A DNA stretch of 64,000 nucleotides from Bacteroides sp. MSB163 (GCF_036416795.1 NZ_CP143867.1:5262001-5326000); one strand, 5' to 3'; shown: positions 25,117-34,142, counted from the stretch's first letter. The notes: generated by a model not told the origin, from the sequence alone. Numbers and translations are program-made.

Positions 25117-27705
25117 TTATTCCTTCACCACAAAATTACTCATATAGAACGTAGGAGCAAATCCAGGTTCGTTAGTACTTACATAGCGGAATGCCACATA
25201 TACCTTCTTGCCCACATAGTCGGCCATAGAAGAATGCATTTCAATTTCTTTAGAGCTTGTAGGCCATTCGAAAGACAGCGGTTCACTCCATGTTGCAGCC
25301 TGCAATGCCGCAACAATTTCATCCATCTTTTCAGAATCAGCAGGAATATAATTATCGGACACGTGTACAGACACCGCATTCTCAATCTTACCTCCATACA
25401 GATAATCAGCTGAAGCCATGAACACCACCTGCGGAGCAATAGCCTCGGTCAGGTCTATCTCACCGGTAACAAGCCAAGCCTCCGTATCACGGTTACGTTG
25501 ATAATATCCGCTTGCCTTAATGCGGGTATAACCTGCGCCATCACTCCATACATAATCCATATCATCAAGCTTCACATTCACCTTATGAGCACCGTTGTGA
25601 ACTACGCCAGCAAAGTCATTGCTGTAATACTCCTTGGCTTCCGCCCAACTTCCAGAAGTCTTCAAGAACGCCATTTCAGCAGTTTCCGTTTCAGTGTTCT
25701 TCTTCACCCATGCAGTACCATCGAAACCATATTCATCAGCCATCACAGCATAATCCTTATTACCGAAATAAGCCACTGCTTTGGTATCACCACTTTGCGC
25801 ATAGGGGAATGCATTCTTTAGATAAATAGGCAATACAGCATCGGCATTGCTCAAATAGTCCGAACCAGTAGCAACATAATCAGCAGGTTGCATTACGCTG
25901 ATGCCAATACTTGCACTTTCTTCGTACACCGTCCAAGCCGAACCATCATACCGATAGAGAGCGGCAGCATTGGGCTTCACGTCCGAAGCACGGGTAACAG
26001 CACGAGAAATAGCCTTAGTAGTAGTGGCTTCGCTCACTTTGACCGCCATAGTATTAATATACTTACCACCACTTACGCCTAATGTATAACCTTCTACTGT
26101 CACTTGCTTACCGTTAAGTGATTCATCAACAACTCCATCAATAGGATATTGAATACTTCCCTGACACTTATCCGTACCTGAAATGATTACATTATAATAA
26201 GTACCTGAAACACTCAGTTTGCCAGTATATTCCACATAAGCAATAAAAGGCGCAGTAAGATACTCTTCCATTGCAGTAGCATCCAAACTTAAAGCGGTAG
26301 GAGCTTTAGCAGTACCATCTGCCAATTTTTCACATACCGGTGTTGTTCCAAATTGATTAAATCCAGCATAATTAGTAACAGCACCAGATACCTTTACAAT
26401 ATCCCCTGGCACGAAATCAAATCCGTTTTTGTCAAATACCAAAATTGTTCCAGAACCGTCACTCAACAAGAATCCACGCTGATACTTGGCTATAACTTGT
26501 CCTTTTACAGCATATTCGCCCGGTTTGGCAAGTGCAACCTCTCCTACCGGAGAGAAAGTGCTCGCTGCATCTACCGGTTCAACCGACGTTGCCATAACAT
26601 TATAACGACTGGTCGCACCAATCAGATAGCCAATTACTTCCACCTGTTTTCCATGTAAACTCTTGTCAACCACACCATCAAACGGATATGAAATAGCCCC
26701 CTGTTTGGTAGCTCCAGCCACATTCAAGTTTATATAATTACCATCAATGATCAATTCGCCTACAATTTTCGCATAGTGAAATCCATCAACCTTTCCTACA
26801 TAAGCATCCAATTGTGCTCCTGTATATTCTTTAGGTTCCGGATAGCTGAATGAATCAGCACGACCTGATCTTGTCACCACGGAAGTATTACCAAACTGCA
26901 TCACATTAGCATATTTACTAGTAGTTCCTTCTACGGTCACGATATCGCCCACCGTGTAATTTGGCTTCACATTAAGATAAACCAATATTTGTCCACTGTC
27001 ATCGCTCAACAAAAATCCGCGTGCATAGGTTGCTATTACAGTACCCTGTACCTTATAATCCCCTGCTTCAGCCAAAGCATCCGATATTTTATCAATTGTT
27101 TCAGGCAATTCTCCACCGCCTGTACTAGGTTCGGTTTCCGACCAAGCATAATTTACTTGACGTACATCACCCTCCTTGGGACTCTTGACACCTTCTTTCA
27201 GCAAAGCGGGAATTTTCTTCAGTGTAGAGGGAGTGAGGTATTTTACCACCATACTCTCGCCCCATACTGTGGCGTAATTAGCGGAAGTAAGGTCAAAATT
27301 CTCGGCCTCGTTTATCTTGGAGAGATATTCGGGCTGCTCTTTACCGACATTATAGCGCACCAAAACTTTGGAGTTATCAGATAGATAAGCATAAAGCGAA
27401 TCTACAAATGCGGGCAGATAGTCCTCAGGAGCTACCATATCGGTAAACATCTTGGTCTTACCTAACTGATTCAATGCCGTAAGATAGGTTTGGTTCTCCG
27501 GATCCTTGGAGAGAGCCAACCCCTGGTTCTTTGGCATAGAGGCTATTTTGCCATAATAGGCATCCGTCAGCACGAGAGTATCCGTACGAACATCTGTGAT
27601 GGTTGCTTTCTCATCAAATCCGGGAAAATTATCCTCGTTGTAGTCGCAGGCTCCGAGCGTAAACAGTGAAGCCAATGCGATTCCTAATAATATATGTTTC
27701 TTCAT
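25117..27705 (-). CDS. Lipoprotein with duplicated OB-fold-like units (DUF5689-type) and a C-terminal anchor-type domain
   Basis: The protein has 862 residues from the ATG at 27705 (a GTG lies 12 bp upstream). Lipobox SLFTLGAC gives lipid Cys20, followed by DYNED, an acidic surface-export-like stretch. A unique N-terminal region (20-210) precedes two similar units at about 215-380 and 395-560. Each has an OB-like strand set with RGFLLSD then SG, VGDIV or PGDIV, and later YPFDGVVDKSLHGKQV against YPIDGVVDESLNGKQV. The C-terminal third (about 690-862) looks like a choice-of-anchor/jelly-roll domain. OB folds often bind nucleic acid. It lies 12 bp from the TonB receptor and upstream of a nuclease gene, so it is a likely binding partner on the cell surface. 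No SusD is present. Confidence 0.8.
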   Translation of the reverse strand: MKKHILLGIALASLFTLGACDYNEDNFPGFDEKATITDVRTDTLVLTDAYYGKIASMPKNQGLALSKDPENQTYLTALNQLGKTKMFTDMVAPEDYLPAFVDSLYAYLSDNSKVLVRYNVGKEQPEYLSKINEAENFDLTSANYATVWGESMVVKYLTPSTLKKIPALLKEGVKSPKEGDVRQVNYAWSETEPSTGGGELPETIDKISDALAEAGDYKVQGTVIATYARGFLLSDDSGQILVYLNVKPNYTVGDIVTVEGTTSKYANVMQFGNTSVVTRSGRADSFSYPEPKEYTGAQLDAYVGKVDGFHYAKIVGELIIDGNYINLNVAGATKQGAISYPFDGVVDKSLHGKQVEVIGYLIGATSRYNVMATSVEPVDAASTFSPVGEVALAKPGEYAVKGQVIAKYQRGFLLSDGSGTILVFDKNGFDFVPGDIVKVSGAVTNYAGFNQFGTTPVCEKLADGTAKAPTALSLDATAMEEYLTAPFIAYVEYTGKLSVSGTYYNVIISGTDKCQGSIQYPIDGVVDESLNGKQVTVEGYTLGVSGGKYINTMAVKVSEATTTKAISRAVTRASDVKPNAAALYRYDGSAWTVYEESASIGISVMQPADYVATGSDYLSNADAVLPIYLKNAFPYAQSGDTKAVAYFGNKDYAVMADEYGFDGTAWVKKNTETETAEMAFLKTSGSWAEAKEYYSNDFAGVVHNGAHKVNVKLDDMDYVWSDGAGYTRIKASGYYQRNRDTEAWLVTGEIDLTEAIAPQVVFMASADYLYGGKIENAVSVHVSDNYIPADSEKMDEIVAALQAATWSEPLSFEWPTSSKEIEMHSSMADYVGKKVYVAFRYVSTNEPGFAPTFYMSNFVVKE

Positions 27706-27717
27706 AAATATGTTCAC

Positions 27718-30465
27718 TTAGAAATTAAACTTCAGTCTTACACTATAAGTACGTCCCCAACCATAAATCACGCGTGTGGCAGTTTCCCAATCGTGATTGC
27801 TTCCATCGCGGGCATCGGCTATATACTCCTGATTGAACAGGTTGTTTACATTGCCGCTCAATGTAGCACGTATCTTACCCAAATCAAAGGTATATCCCGC
27901 ACTAACATCGAATGTACTCCACGAAGGAATCTCCCAAGGTTTCTCCACCACATAAGCATCTTTCTGGGTAGCCTGGCTCGCATCAATATCATAGTCAGCA
28001 TAGTTACGCGCAAAGAAATTCCAGTCGGCATTGAGACGTAAACCTTTCATAGGACGGAATGTCAATCCTAAAGCGGCTGTGGTTTGAGCAGAACCGCCTA
28101 CCTGCACATTGTCCATTTTGATAGTATACTTGTACTGATCCACATTGTTCATGTCTGTAGCAATCTCACCACGGCTGTTCGCCATTATCTGTCCTTCAGT
28201 ATTCATCATGAAGCCCTTTGCCGTACCATTCCAGCGCCAGTCTCCCCAAGAGAACATACCGTTAACTTCCATCCAACGGAAAGGTTTAGCTATGAAGTCA
28301 AGCTCTATACCCATGTGGTTTGCCTGCGCACCGCTCATGTTCATTGTCCAACGCTGAGAAGCTCCATTCGCATCTTCATAAGATCCGGTATCATACAAAG
28401 CTTTGTCTTTCCACATGGTATAGTAAGCATTCACATTAGCTGTAAAATAATGACTACGATATCCATAACCTAATTCAAAAGAATAAACCTTCTCGTTCTT
28501 AGCGTCAGGATTGCGTTCGTGCGAACTCTGAGAATTGATAAAAGTATTATCAAAAATAGGAGCGCGACTGATGAATCCGGTATTGAAGAATACATTATTA
28601 TATTCATCGAGATTATAGTTCAAACCCGCTTTCAGGTTTCCACCCAAATAATGTTTCTTCGAAGATACCTGCTTGTCGCCACTATAGTAGAAACGGTCTT
28701 TACGCCAATAGCTGGTATTAGTAAGACCACCCGATACAAAAGCACTCACTTTATCTTTATTATATTCCAACTGGGCAAAGCCACCTTCATACATCACAAA
28801 ACCATCATAGTCACGGCGAATCACATCACCCACACCTAACTTTTGATTCACCCAAGCAGCATTTCCACCGTTTAGGCTATTCTCAGCCAATACAGTTTTA
28901 CGGTTATAAGAATCCACATAATACTGTCCTCCGAAAAGGTCAGTAATCACATTCTTGTGCAATCCTTTATAGTAACGGAAGTCAATACCACCATAGAAAT
29001 CAAAGTAATCACCAAGCTTGGTAGTATAAGTAGAAATCAAGCCTGTCCAGAAGTGGTCGTTCGAAGCTTTGTTCATAATCATCAACGAACCATTATAGTT
29101 GGGCATACCGCTTACGTTCACCGGATTAGTATAGTTATCAGCATTGAGTTTATCCACAGCATCGTAATCGAAAGTACCGTCAGGACAACGGAACTGAGTA
29201 TTCACTGTACCATCATTACCCGTACCATACCAAGAGCTGCTGTAACCCGTCACACCTGTACCACTATAACCTGCACCCGTACCGATAGACATATAAGCAG
29301 CCGTACTGAGACTTGACTTATGGTCAATCTGCCACAAGTGGTTGAGCGACATCTGAGGCTTGTGATACTCGTTGCGTGAAGAATTCATCACTTGACCATT
29401 ACGATAACCAAAAGTAGAGTTATAACGATAGGGGCTCTCTTCACCCATCCATTGTTTCACACGTTGATATTCCTTAATGTTCAACCCATTCGCCATATTA
29501 CGCTGATTATGCCACTGAGGAGCGCCAAAAGCGGTGAATGAAAGCTGATGATTATCGTTGAAACGCTTTGCCACACTCATAAACCAAGTGTAGGCTTCAG
29601 ATTCTGTACCTTGAATATAACCGTCGCGCGAATCCCTGGCACCTAATAAAGTAAAGGCCCAGCCATCTTTTGTAAGACCTGAAGATACGCTAAACATCAC
29701 CTTATTATAACCGTCGTTACCCATGCCATAAGAAATAAATCCACCCATCTTGGCATCAGTGGTCTTGGTGATAATATTTTGCGAACCACCCACCGAAGGA
29801 GTAGAAACCTTGCTGGCGCCGAGTCCGCGCTGTATTTGAATACTGCTAGCCACGTCAATCAGACCACCCCAGTTACTCATATACACTTTTTGGTTCTCCA
29901 TTCCGTTCATAGGCACACCATTAATCATCATAGCCACATACTCCGACTTAAAGCCACGAATCTTTACGTTAGAGTCACCATAACCACCACCTTCATTGGA
30001 GGCATAAACACCTGGCGTCGACTTCAAGAGCTGTGGTAATTCCTGAGAACCAATCTTATCTTCAATAGACACAGGATTAACAGTAGATACTGCCACCGGA
30101 GTCTTACGGGCTACTGCCACAGACGAAGTTATCACCACGTCCTTCAACACCACTGCATCCGGCTCCATTTGAATAGCACCCAAATCAACAGAAGCGCCCT
30201 TCTGTGTTATTTTCTTCTTGAGGTCTTTAAAACCTACATACTTGAACACCAATGTCCCACCTTGAGCAACATCTTGCTTAAAATAACCATCAATGTCAGT
30301 CACAGTTCCTTGTGAAGTGCCTTCTACCATAACAGCAGCGCCCACTAACGGTTCGCCTGTTTCCGAGTCAACAAGCTGCCCCCTCACTGTAGTCTGGGCA
30401 AATGCCGCAGCACTGCATACGGACAGCACAGCCACCAACAGGAAATGAATTAGATGTTTTTTCAT
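27718..30465 (-). CDS. TonB-dependent outer-membrane receptor
   Basis: The protein has 915 residues with signal peptide 1-24 (VCSAAAFAQ). A carboxypeptidase-regulatory-like domain (about 25-110: VRGQLVDSETGEPLVGAAVM) is followed by the plug (SIEDKIGSQELPQLLKSTPG, GDSNVKIRGFKSEY, then GVPMNGMENQKVYM) and a 22-strand barrel ending YGWGRTYSVRLKFNF. It is of FecA/CirA length and the SusC signature is absent, as is a SusD partner. It is the first gene of a three-gene minus-strand operon with the OB-fold lipoprotein and the NUC1 nuclease, suggesting import of nucleotides, oligonucleotides or a linked nutrient (inference). A -7 box lies 71 bp upstream. Confidence 0.92.
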   Translation of the reverse strand: MKKHLIHFLLVAVLSVCSAAAFAQTTVRGQLVDSETGEPLVGAAVMVEGTSQGTVTDIDGYFKQDVAQGGTLVFKYVGFKDLKKKITQKGASVDLGAIQMEPDAVVLKDVVITSSVAVARKTPVAVSTVNPVSIEDKIGSQELPQLLKSTPGVYASNEGGGYGDSNVKIRGFKSEYVAMMINGVPMNGMENQKVYMSNWGGLIDVASSIQIQRGLGASKVSTPSVGGSQNIITKTTDAKMGGFISYGMGNDGYNKVMFSVSSGLTKDGWAFTLLGARDSRDGYIQGTESEAYTWFMSVAKRFNDNHQLSFTAFGAPQWHNQRNMANGLNIKEYQRVKQWMGEESPYRYNSTFGYRNGQVMNSSRNEYHKPQMSLNHLWQIDHKSSLSTAAYMSIGTGAGYSGTGVTGYSSSWYGTGNDGTVNTQFRCPDGTFDYDAVDKLNADNYTNPVNVSGMPNYNGSLMIMNKASNDHFWTGLISTYTTKLGDYFDFYGGIDFRYYKGLHKNVITDLFGGQYYVDSYNRKTVLAENSLNGGNAAWVNQKLGVGDVIRRDYDGFVMYEGGFAQLEYNKDKVSAFVSGGLTNTSYWRKDRFYYSGDKQVSSKKHYLGGNLKAGLNYNLDEYNNVFFNTGFISRAPIFDNTFINSQSSHERNPDAKNEKVYSFELGYGYRSHYFTANVNAYYTMWKDKALYDTGSYEDANGASQRWTMNMSGAQANHMGIELDFIAKPFRWMEVNGMFSWGDWRWNGTAKGFMMNTEGQIMANSRGEIATDMNNVDQYKYTIKMDNVQVGGSAQTTAALGLTFRPMKGLRLNADWNFFARNYADYDIDASQATQKDAYVVEKPWEIPSWSTFDVSAGYTFDLGKIRATLSGNVNNLFNQEYIADARDGSNHDWETATRVIYGWGRTYSVRLKFNF

Positions 30466-30536
30466 ACTTCTGTTTTTTGTTAATTAAATGTGTTAATTAC
30501 GAATGTTAATTAAGTATTAAATACTGTTTTAAGACG

Positions 30537-30544
30537 CAAATATA
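30537..30544 (-). promoter_or_regulatory. -7 box of the TonB receptor operon
   Basis: TATATTTG on the minus strand, a perfect TAnnTTTG box, 71 bp before the receptor ATG. The leader is AT-rich with repeated TTAATTA words. No -33 at normal distance was seen. Confidence 0.45.
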
Positions 30545-30622
30545 ATTAATAAGATTTAGATTTGTATTACATTTCTGCTACAAAATTTTAGGGTATATAG
30601 GAGTTATTGAAACTTTTTATAA

Positions 30623-30655
30623 CAAAAAAGCCCTACAAGTTTTTTGTAGAGCTTT
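30623..30655 (-). terminator. Rho-independent terminator of ettA
   Basis: On the minus strand, AAAGCTCTACAA and TTGTAGGGCTTT form a stem with loop AAAAAC, followed by TTTTG. It lies 48 bp after the ettA stop and separates it from the TonB operon. Confidence 0.8.
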
Positions 30656-30702
30656 CTATTTGTCATGAAAATATTAGTTATACTATCAGATTCTCACTGC
30701 TA

Positions 30703-32400
30703 TCAGTCATTCATCAGCTTTCTATAACGTACACGGGTAGGTTCTTCTTTCCCTAAACGTTTCTGTTTATTTTCCTCATATTCTGAATAAGAGCCTTCGA
30801 AATAGAAGACATTGGAGTCACCTTCGAACGCAAGTATATGGGTGCAAATACGATCGAGGAACCAACGGTCGTGACTGATAATTACAGCACATCCGGCGAA
30901 ATCTTCAAGACCTTCTTCAAGAGCGCGAAGTGTGTTCACGTCAATGTCGTTGGTAGGTTCGTCCAGTAACAACACGTTGCCCTCTTCTTTCAGAGCCATA
31001 GCAAGATGCAGACGGTTACGTTCACCACCCGAAAGTACACCGCAGAGCTTCTCCTGATCTCCACCGGAGAAGTTGAAACGTGACAGGTAGGCACGTGCAT
31101 TGATATCACGTCCACCCATACGAATCAGCTCCGTGCCACCGGAAATAACCTGATATACGCTCTTGTTCGGGTCGATATCGCTATGTTGCTGGTCGACATA
31201 AGCTACCTTTACGGTCTCTCCTACTTCAAACTCACCTTTATCTACCGTTTCCAGCCCCATAATCAACCGGAACAGTGTTGTTTTACCCGCACCGTTAGGA
31301 CCGATTACACCCACAATGCCGTTGGGTGGAAGCATGAAGTTGAGATCATCAAACAGAAGTTTATCACCATAGGCCTTTGCCACATGTTTCGCTTCAATAA
31401 CCTTATTTCCAAGACGCGGACCATTAGGGATAAAGATTTCAAGTTTTTCTTCTTTCTCCTTGATATCTTCATTCATCAATTTATCGTAAGAATTCAAACG
31501 CGCCTTACCTTTCGCCTGACGTGCTTTAGGAGCCATACGCACCCACTCCAACTCACGTTCCAACGTCTTGCAGCGCTTGCTGGCGGTCTTCTCTTCCATT
31601 TCCATGCGCTTGGTCTTTTGCTCCAACCAGCTGGAATAGTTACCTTTCCAGGGGATACCTTCGCCACGGTCGAGTTCAAGAATCCAGCCTGCCACATGGT
31701 CGAGGAAGTAACGATCGTGGGTTACGGCAATCACCGTACCCTCGTATTGCTGCAAATGTTGTTCCAACCAGTCGATGGATTCAGCGTCAAGATGGTTGGT
31801 AGGTTCGTCCAGCAACAGCACATCGGGTTTCTGCAACAGCAGGCGACAAAGAGCCACACGGCGACGTTCACCTCCCGAAAGATGTTCTACAAGCTGATCT
31901 TCGGGCGGACAACGAAGAGCATCCATAGCGCGTTCCAGTTTACTGTCGAGATTCCAGGCATCAGTTGCATCGATGATATCCTGAAGTTCTCCTTGACGAG
32001 CAAAAAGCTTATCCATCTTGTCCGCATCCTCGTAATACTCCGGCAGAGCGAATTTCTGGTTAATCTCTTCGTACTCAGCGAGTGCATCCACAATAGGTTG
32101 TACGCCTTCCATTACAATTTCTTTTACGGTTTTCGTAGGATCCAGATAAGGTTCCTGAGCCAGATAGCCCACTGAGTAACCCGGTGAAAACACCACTTCG
32201 CCCTGATAAGACTTGTCCAACCCGGCGATAATCTTCAGCAAGGTAGATTTACCGGAGCCATTCAGACCGATGATGCCAATCTTTGCACCATAAAAGAACG
32301 AAAGGTAGATGTTCTTCAGCACCTGCTTGTTGTTCTGCTGAATGGTCTTGTTCAACCCTACCATAGAAAAGATAATCTTTTTATCGTCAACTGTTGCCAT
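30703..32400 (-). CDS. ettA: Energy-dependent translational throttle protein EttA (ABC-F ATPase)
   Basis: The protein has 565 residues and two ABC domains without membrane segments. The first has Walker A GLNGSGKST (45-53) and signature LSGGERRRVALCRLL; the second has GPNGAGKTT and LSGGERNRLHLAMAL. The arm insertion typical of EttA and the charged linker (LEREWVRMAPKARQAKGKAR-like region, about 275-305) are present. EttA binds the ribosomal E site and gates the first elongation step according to the ATP/ADP ratio. The ATG at 32400 is preceded by a -7 box (32462-32469), divergent from the tRNA-Lys promoter. Confidence 0.95.
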   Translation of the reverse strand: MATVDDKKIIFSMVGLNKTIQQNNKQVLKNIYLSFFYGAKIGIIGLNGSGKSTLLKIIAGLDKSYQGEVVFSPGYSVGYLAQEPYLDPTKTVKEIVMEGVQPIVDALAEYEEINQKFALPEYYEDADKMDKLFARQGELQDIIDATDAWNLDSKLERAMDALRCPPEDQLVEHLSGGERRRVALCRLLLQKPDVLLLDEPTNHLDAESIDWLEQHLQQYEGTVIAVTHDRYFLDHVAGWILELDRGEGIPWKGNYSSWLEQKTKRMEMEEKTASKRCKTLERELEWVRMAPKARQAKGKARLNSYDKLMNEDIKEKEEKLEIFIPNGPRLGNKVIEAKHVAKAYGDKLLFDDLNFMLPPNGIVGVIGPNGAGKTTLFRLIMGLETVDKGEFEVGETVKVAYVDQQHSDIDPNKSVYQVISGGTELIRMGGRDINARAYLSRFNFSGGDQEKLCGVLSGGERNRLHLAMALKEEGNVLLLDEPTNDIDVNTLRALEEGLEDFAGCAVIISHDRWFLDRICTHILAFEGDSNVFYFEGSYSEYEENKQKRLGKEEPTRVRYRKLMND

Positions 32401-32461
32401 AAAGTTTTTAAGTGTATTATATTAATAATGTATATGCTATTCCCATTCGATGAATATTGGG

Positions 32462-32469
32462 CAAAGATA
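32462..32469 (-). promoter_or_regulatory. -7 box of ettA
   Basis: TATCTTTG on the minus strand, a perfect TAnnTTTG box 61 bp before the ettA ATG. It lies 20 bp from the -33 box of the divergent tRNA-Lys promoter. Confidence 0.5.
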
Positions 32470-32488
32470 ACAAAAAAAGAGATATTCT

Positions 32489-32519
32489 TTTGCATTTTCA
32501 AAAAATGTCTCTATCTTTG
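32489..32519 (+). promoter_or_regulatory. Full Bacteroides promoter of tRNA-Lys
   Basis: TTTG (32489-32492), 19-bp spacer, TATCTTTG (32512-32519). Both boxes match consensus and the tRNA begins 27 bp later. This is the clearest promoter in the window together with the one at 57297. Confidence 0.8.
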
Positions 32520-32545
32520 CGCCCGCTTAACAGCAATAAAGGATT

Positions 32546-32618
32546 GATTCAGTAGCTCAGCAGGTAGAGCACAACACTTTTAATGTTGGGGTCCTGGGTT
32601 CGAGCCCCAGCTGGATCA
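32546..32618 (+). tRNA. tRNA-Lys (anticodon TTT)
   Basis: The 73-base cloverleaf has acceptor arms GATTCAG and CTGGATC (one G-T pair), D-arm AGCTCAGCAGGTAGAGC, anticodon stem CAACA/TGTTG with loop CTTTTAA, T-arm with GGTTCGAGCC, and discriminator A. CCA is not encoded. It has its own promoter and terminator. The DNA directly downstream is a scar of two broken genes. Confidence 0.95.
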
Positions 32619-32621
32619 CAG

Positions 32622-32655
32622 AAAAAAGCCTCTGACTTACAGGGGCTTTTTTTAT
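32622..32655 (+). terminator. Rho-independent terminator of tRNA-Lys
   Basis: AAAAAAGCCTCT pairs with AGGGGCTTTTTT (one G-T pair) around loop GACTTAC, ending in a seven-T run. It starts four bases after the tRNA. Confidence 0.85.
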
Positions 32656-32698
32656 TTTTGACAACAAATTCAATCTCCATTAAATCTGTCACTTCGGA

Positions 32699-33208
32699 TC
32701 ACATATCATCCATCGAGAACAAACGACTTTCTATTTCATACTTAAATAAAACTTTTTTCCGCAAAGCCTCTACCTTAAGTGTAAATAAATCTGGTTTAAA
32801 GTTTTTGGATTGTAGTTTTACTTCGGCTACTAAAGCTTTCTTCTCTTCAGCGTACAGACCTACGATATCAATCTCATCCTGGTCTTTATTATTTTTCCCT
32901 TGCCACCATGAACCAATCTCCGCAAACTCCCTACTTTCTATCATCTGCTGACGGAAATACATTTCAAGTGCCAAACCGGAGAACGTAGGATAATCCTTTT
33001 TGATAATATCAGCCAAGCGTTCGTAGTTCTGTATCTCAATATAATTTTGATATTTAATGAAGTATCTGAACCAAAAACGTAAAAAGAGGTCAGAAACATC
33101 GTAGCGAACTGTTTGCGAATTCTCTTTGGAAAGTATAGGTCGTTTTTTCTTTACCAGATCGTAATCTTCTTCCAATCGCTTTAATTGGCCGCCCAAGCTT
33201 ATTCCCCC
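32699..33208 (-). pseudogene. 5'-truncated remnant of a DUF234-type AAA ATPase
   Basis: About 170 residues match only the C-terminal part of the archaeal-type ATPase plus DUF234 family: SLGGQLKRLEEDYDLVKKKRPI, SKENSQTVRYDVSDLFLRFWFRYF and the PD-(D/E)xK-like tail QDEIDIVGLYAEEKKALVAEV. Intact members have about 380-470 residues with an N-terminal Walker A ATPase domain, which is absent here. The frame stays open to 33256 but upstream residues overlap the MATE remnant on the other strand and look unrelated. The loss of the 5' part at about 33200-33225 marks a deletion or recombination joint. Expression is doubtful. Confidence 0.75.
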
Positions 33209-33364
33209 ATAGCTGCTAACTATATGCGTATTCCCGTAGCACTGTTCCTGGTACACATGGGAATGGGCGTAGACGCCATATGGTGGGCTGTAAGTGCAAC
33301 AACTATCGCCAAAGGAATTATCCTTACCTCGTGGTTTATATTGATAAAGAGAAAAATACTCTAA
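33185..33364 (+). pseudogene. 3' remnant of a MATE-family multidrug efflux transporter
   Basis: The plus frame ending at TAA 33362-33364 reads RIPVALFLVHMGMGVDAIWW then AVSATTIAKGIILTSWF, the penultimate and last membrane segments of MATE transporters (compare the family pattern RIPLA, then G.WWA, then KG). Only about 60 codons remain and the frame is closed upstream at 33182. The remainder of the roughly 450-residue protein is missing. It abuts the DUF234 remnant back to back, so both lost their 5' parts at one joint. Confidence 0.65.
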
Positions 33365-33415
33365 AAATGCAGAACAAAATCCCTAAACATAATAACAATA
33401 TAATTGTTATATAAC

Positions 33416-33423
33416 TAACTTTG
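33416..33423 (+). promoter_or_regulatory. -7 box of the OmpA-family lipoprotein gene
   Basis: TAACTTTG, a perfect TAnnTTTG box 36 bp before the ATG at 33460, just after the palindrome-like AATATAATTGTTATAT. No -33 TTTG was found. Confidence 0.45.
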
Positions 33424-33459
33424 CATTATAAACATAGTAACATTTTAAAAGAATAAAGT

Positions 33460-34134
33460 ATGAAAAAGATTAAGATTAGTGTACTGCTATTGAGCGGTGC
33501 TATATTATTGGGAAGTTGCAGCACAATGAATAACACTGCCAAAGGTGGTGTGATAGGTGGTGGATCGGGCGCTGCTGCCGGTGCCATTATCGGTGGATTG
33601 ATCGGTAAAGGTAAGGGTGCGGCTATCGGTGCAGCGGTAGGTGCAGCAGTAGGTACGGGTGCAGGTGTTGCCATCGGTCATAAGATGGATAAGAAGGCCG
33701 CCGAAGCTGCCAAAATTGAAGGCGCACAGGTAGAGAAAGTAACAGATACCAATGGTCTAGCCGCTGTAAAGGTGACTTTTGAATCAGGTATCCTGTTTGG
33801 TTTCAATTCATCTACATTGAGCAATACTTCCAAGTCTTCTCTGCGTGAACTGGCCCAGATATTGAAAGAAGACCCTACAACAGATATTGCAATCGTAGGC
33901 CATACGGATAAAGTAGGTACGTATGAAGCTAACATGAAGGTTTCAAAAGACCGTGCATATACCGTAGAGAATTATCTGCAAGATTGCGGTGTGTCTCCTT
34001 CACAGTTCAAGAAGGTGGAAGGCGTAGGCTACAATCAGTATGACGACAGCATGTCAGCCAGCCAGAATCGCCGCGTAGATATTTACATGTACGCCAGCGA
34101 GCAGATGATTAAGAATGCAGAAGCAGGCAAGTAA
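33460..34134 (+). CDS. OmpA-family lipoprotein with glycine zipper
   Basis: The protein has 224 residues. Lipobox LLSGAILLGSC gives lipid Cys20. Residues 28-75 form a glycine-zipper region rich in GxxxG and AIGAAVGAAVG repeats, which can insert in or line a membrane. The C-terminal OmpA peptidoglycan-binding domain (about 105-215) has FGFNSSTLS, IVGHTDKVGTYEANMKVSKDRA and SQNRRVDIYM, though with Lys in place of the second Thr/Asp stretch of NTDSxGS. The protein probably links outer membrane and peptidoglycan. The GC-richer Gly/Ala stretch is codon-repetitive. Element D begins nine bases after the stop. Confidence 0.9.
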   Translation: MKKIKISVLLLSGAILLGSCSTMNNTAKGGVIGGGSGAAAGAIIGGLIGKGKGAAIGAAVGAAVGTGAGVAIGHKMDKKAAEAAKIEGAQVEKVTDTNGLAAVKVTFESGILFGFNSSTLSNTSKSSLRELAQILKEDPTTDIAIVGHTDKVGTYEANMKVSKDRAYTVENYLQDCGVSPSQFKKVEGVGYNQYDDSMSASQNRRVDIYMYASEQMIKNAEAGK

Positions 34135-34142
34135 GCTCTATA

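Noticed and set aside
20399..30465. Classical SusC/SusD polysaccharide utilisation locus
   Set aside because: The receptor lacks a SusD partner and no glycoside hydrolase, lyase or hybrid regulator is nearby; nucleases are linked instead.
33224..33364. Intact small membrane protein starting at the ATG 33224
   Set aside because: The sequence matches only the end of MATE transporters, so a remnant is more likely than a new small gene.
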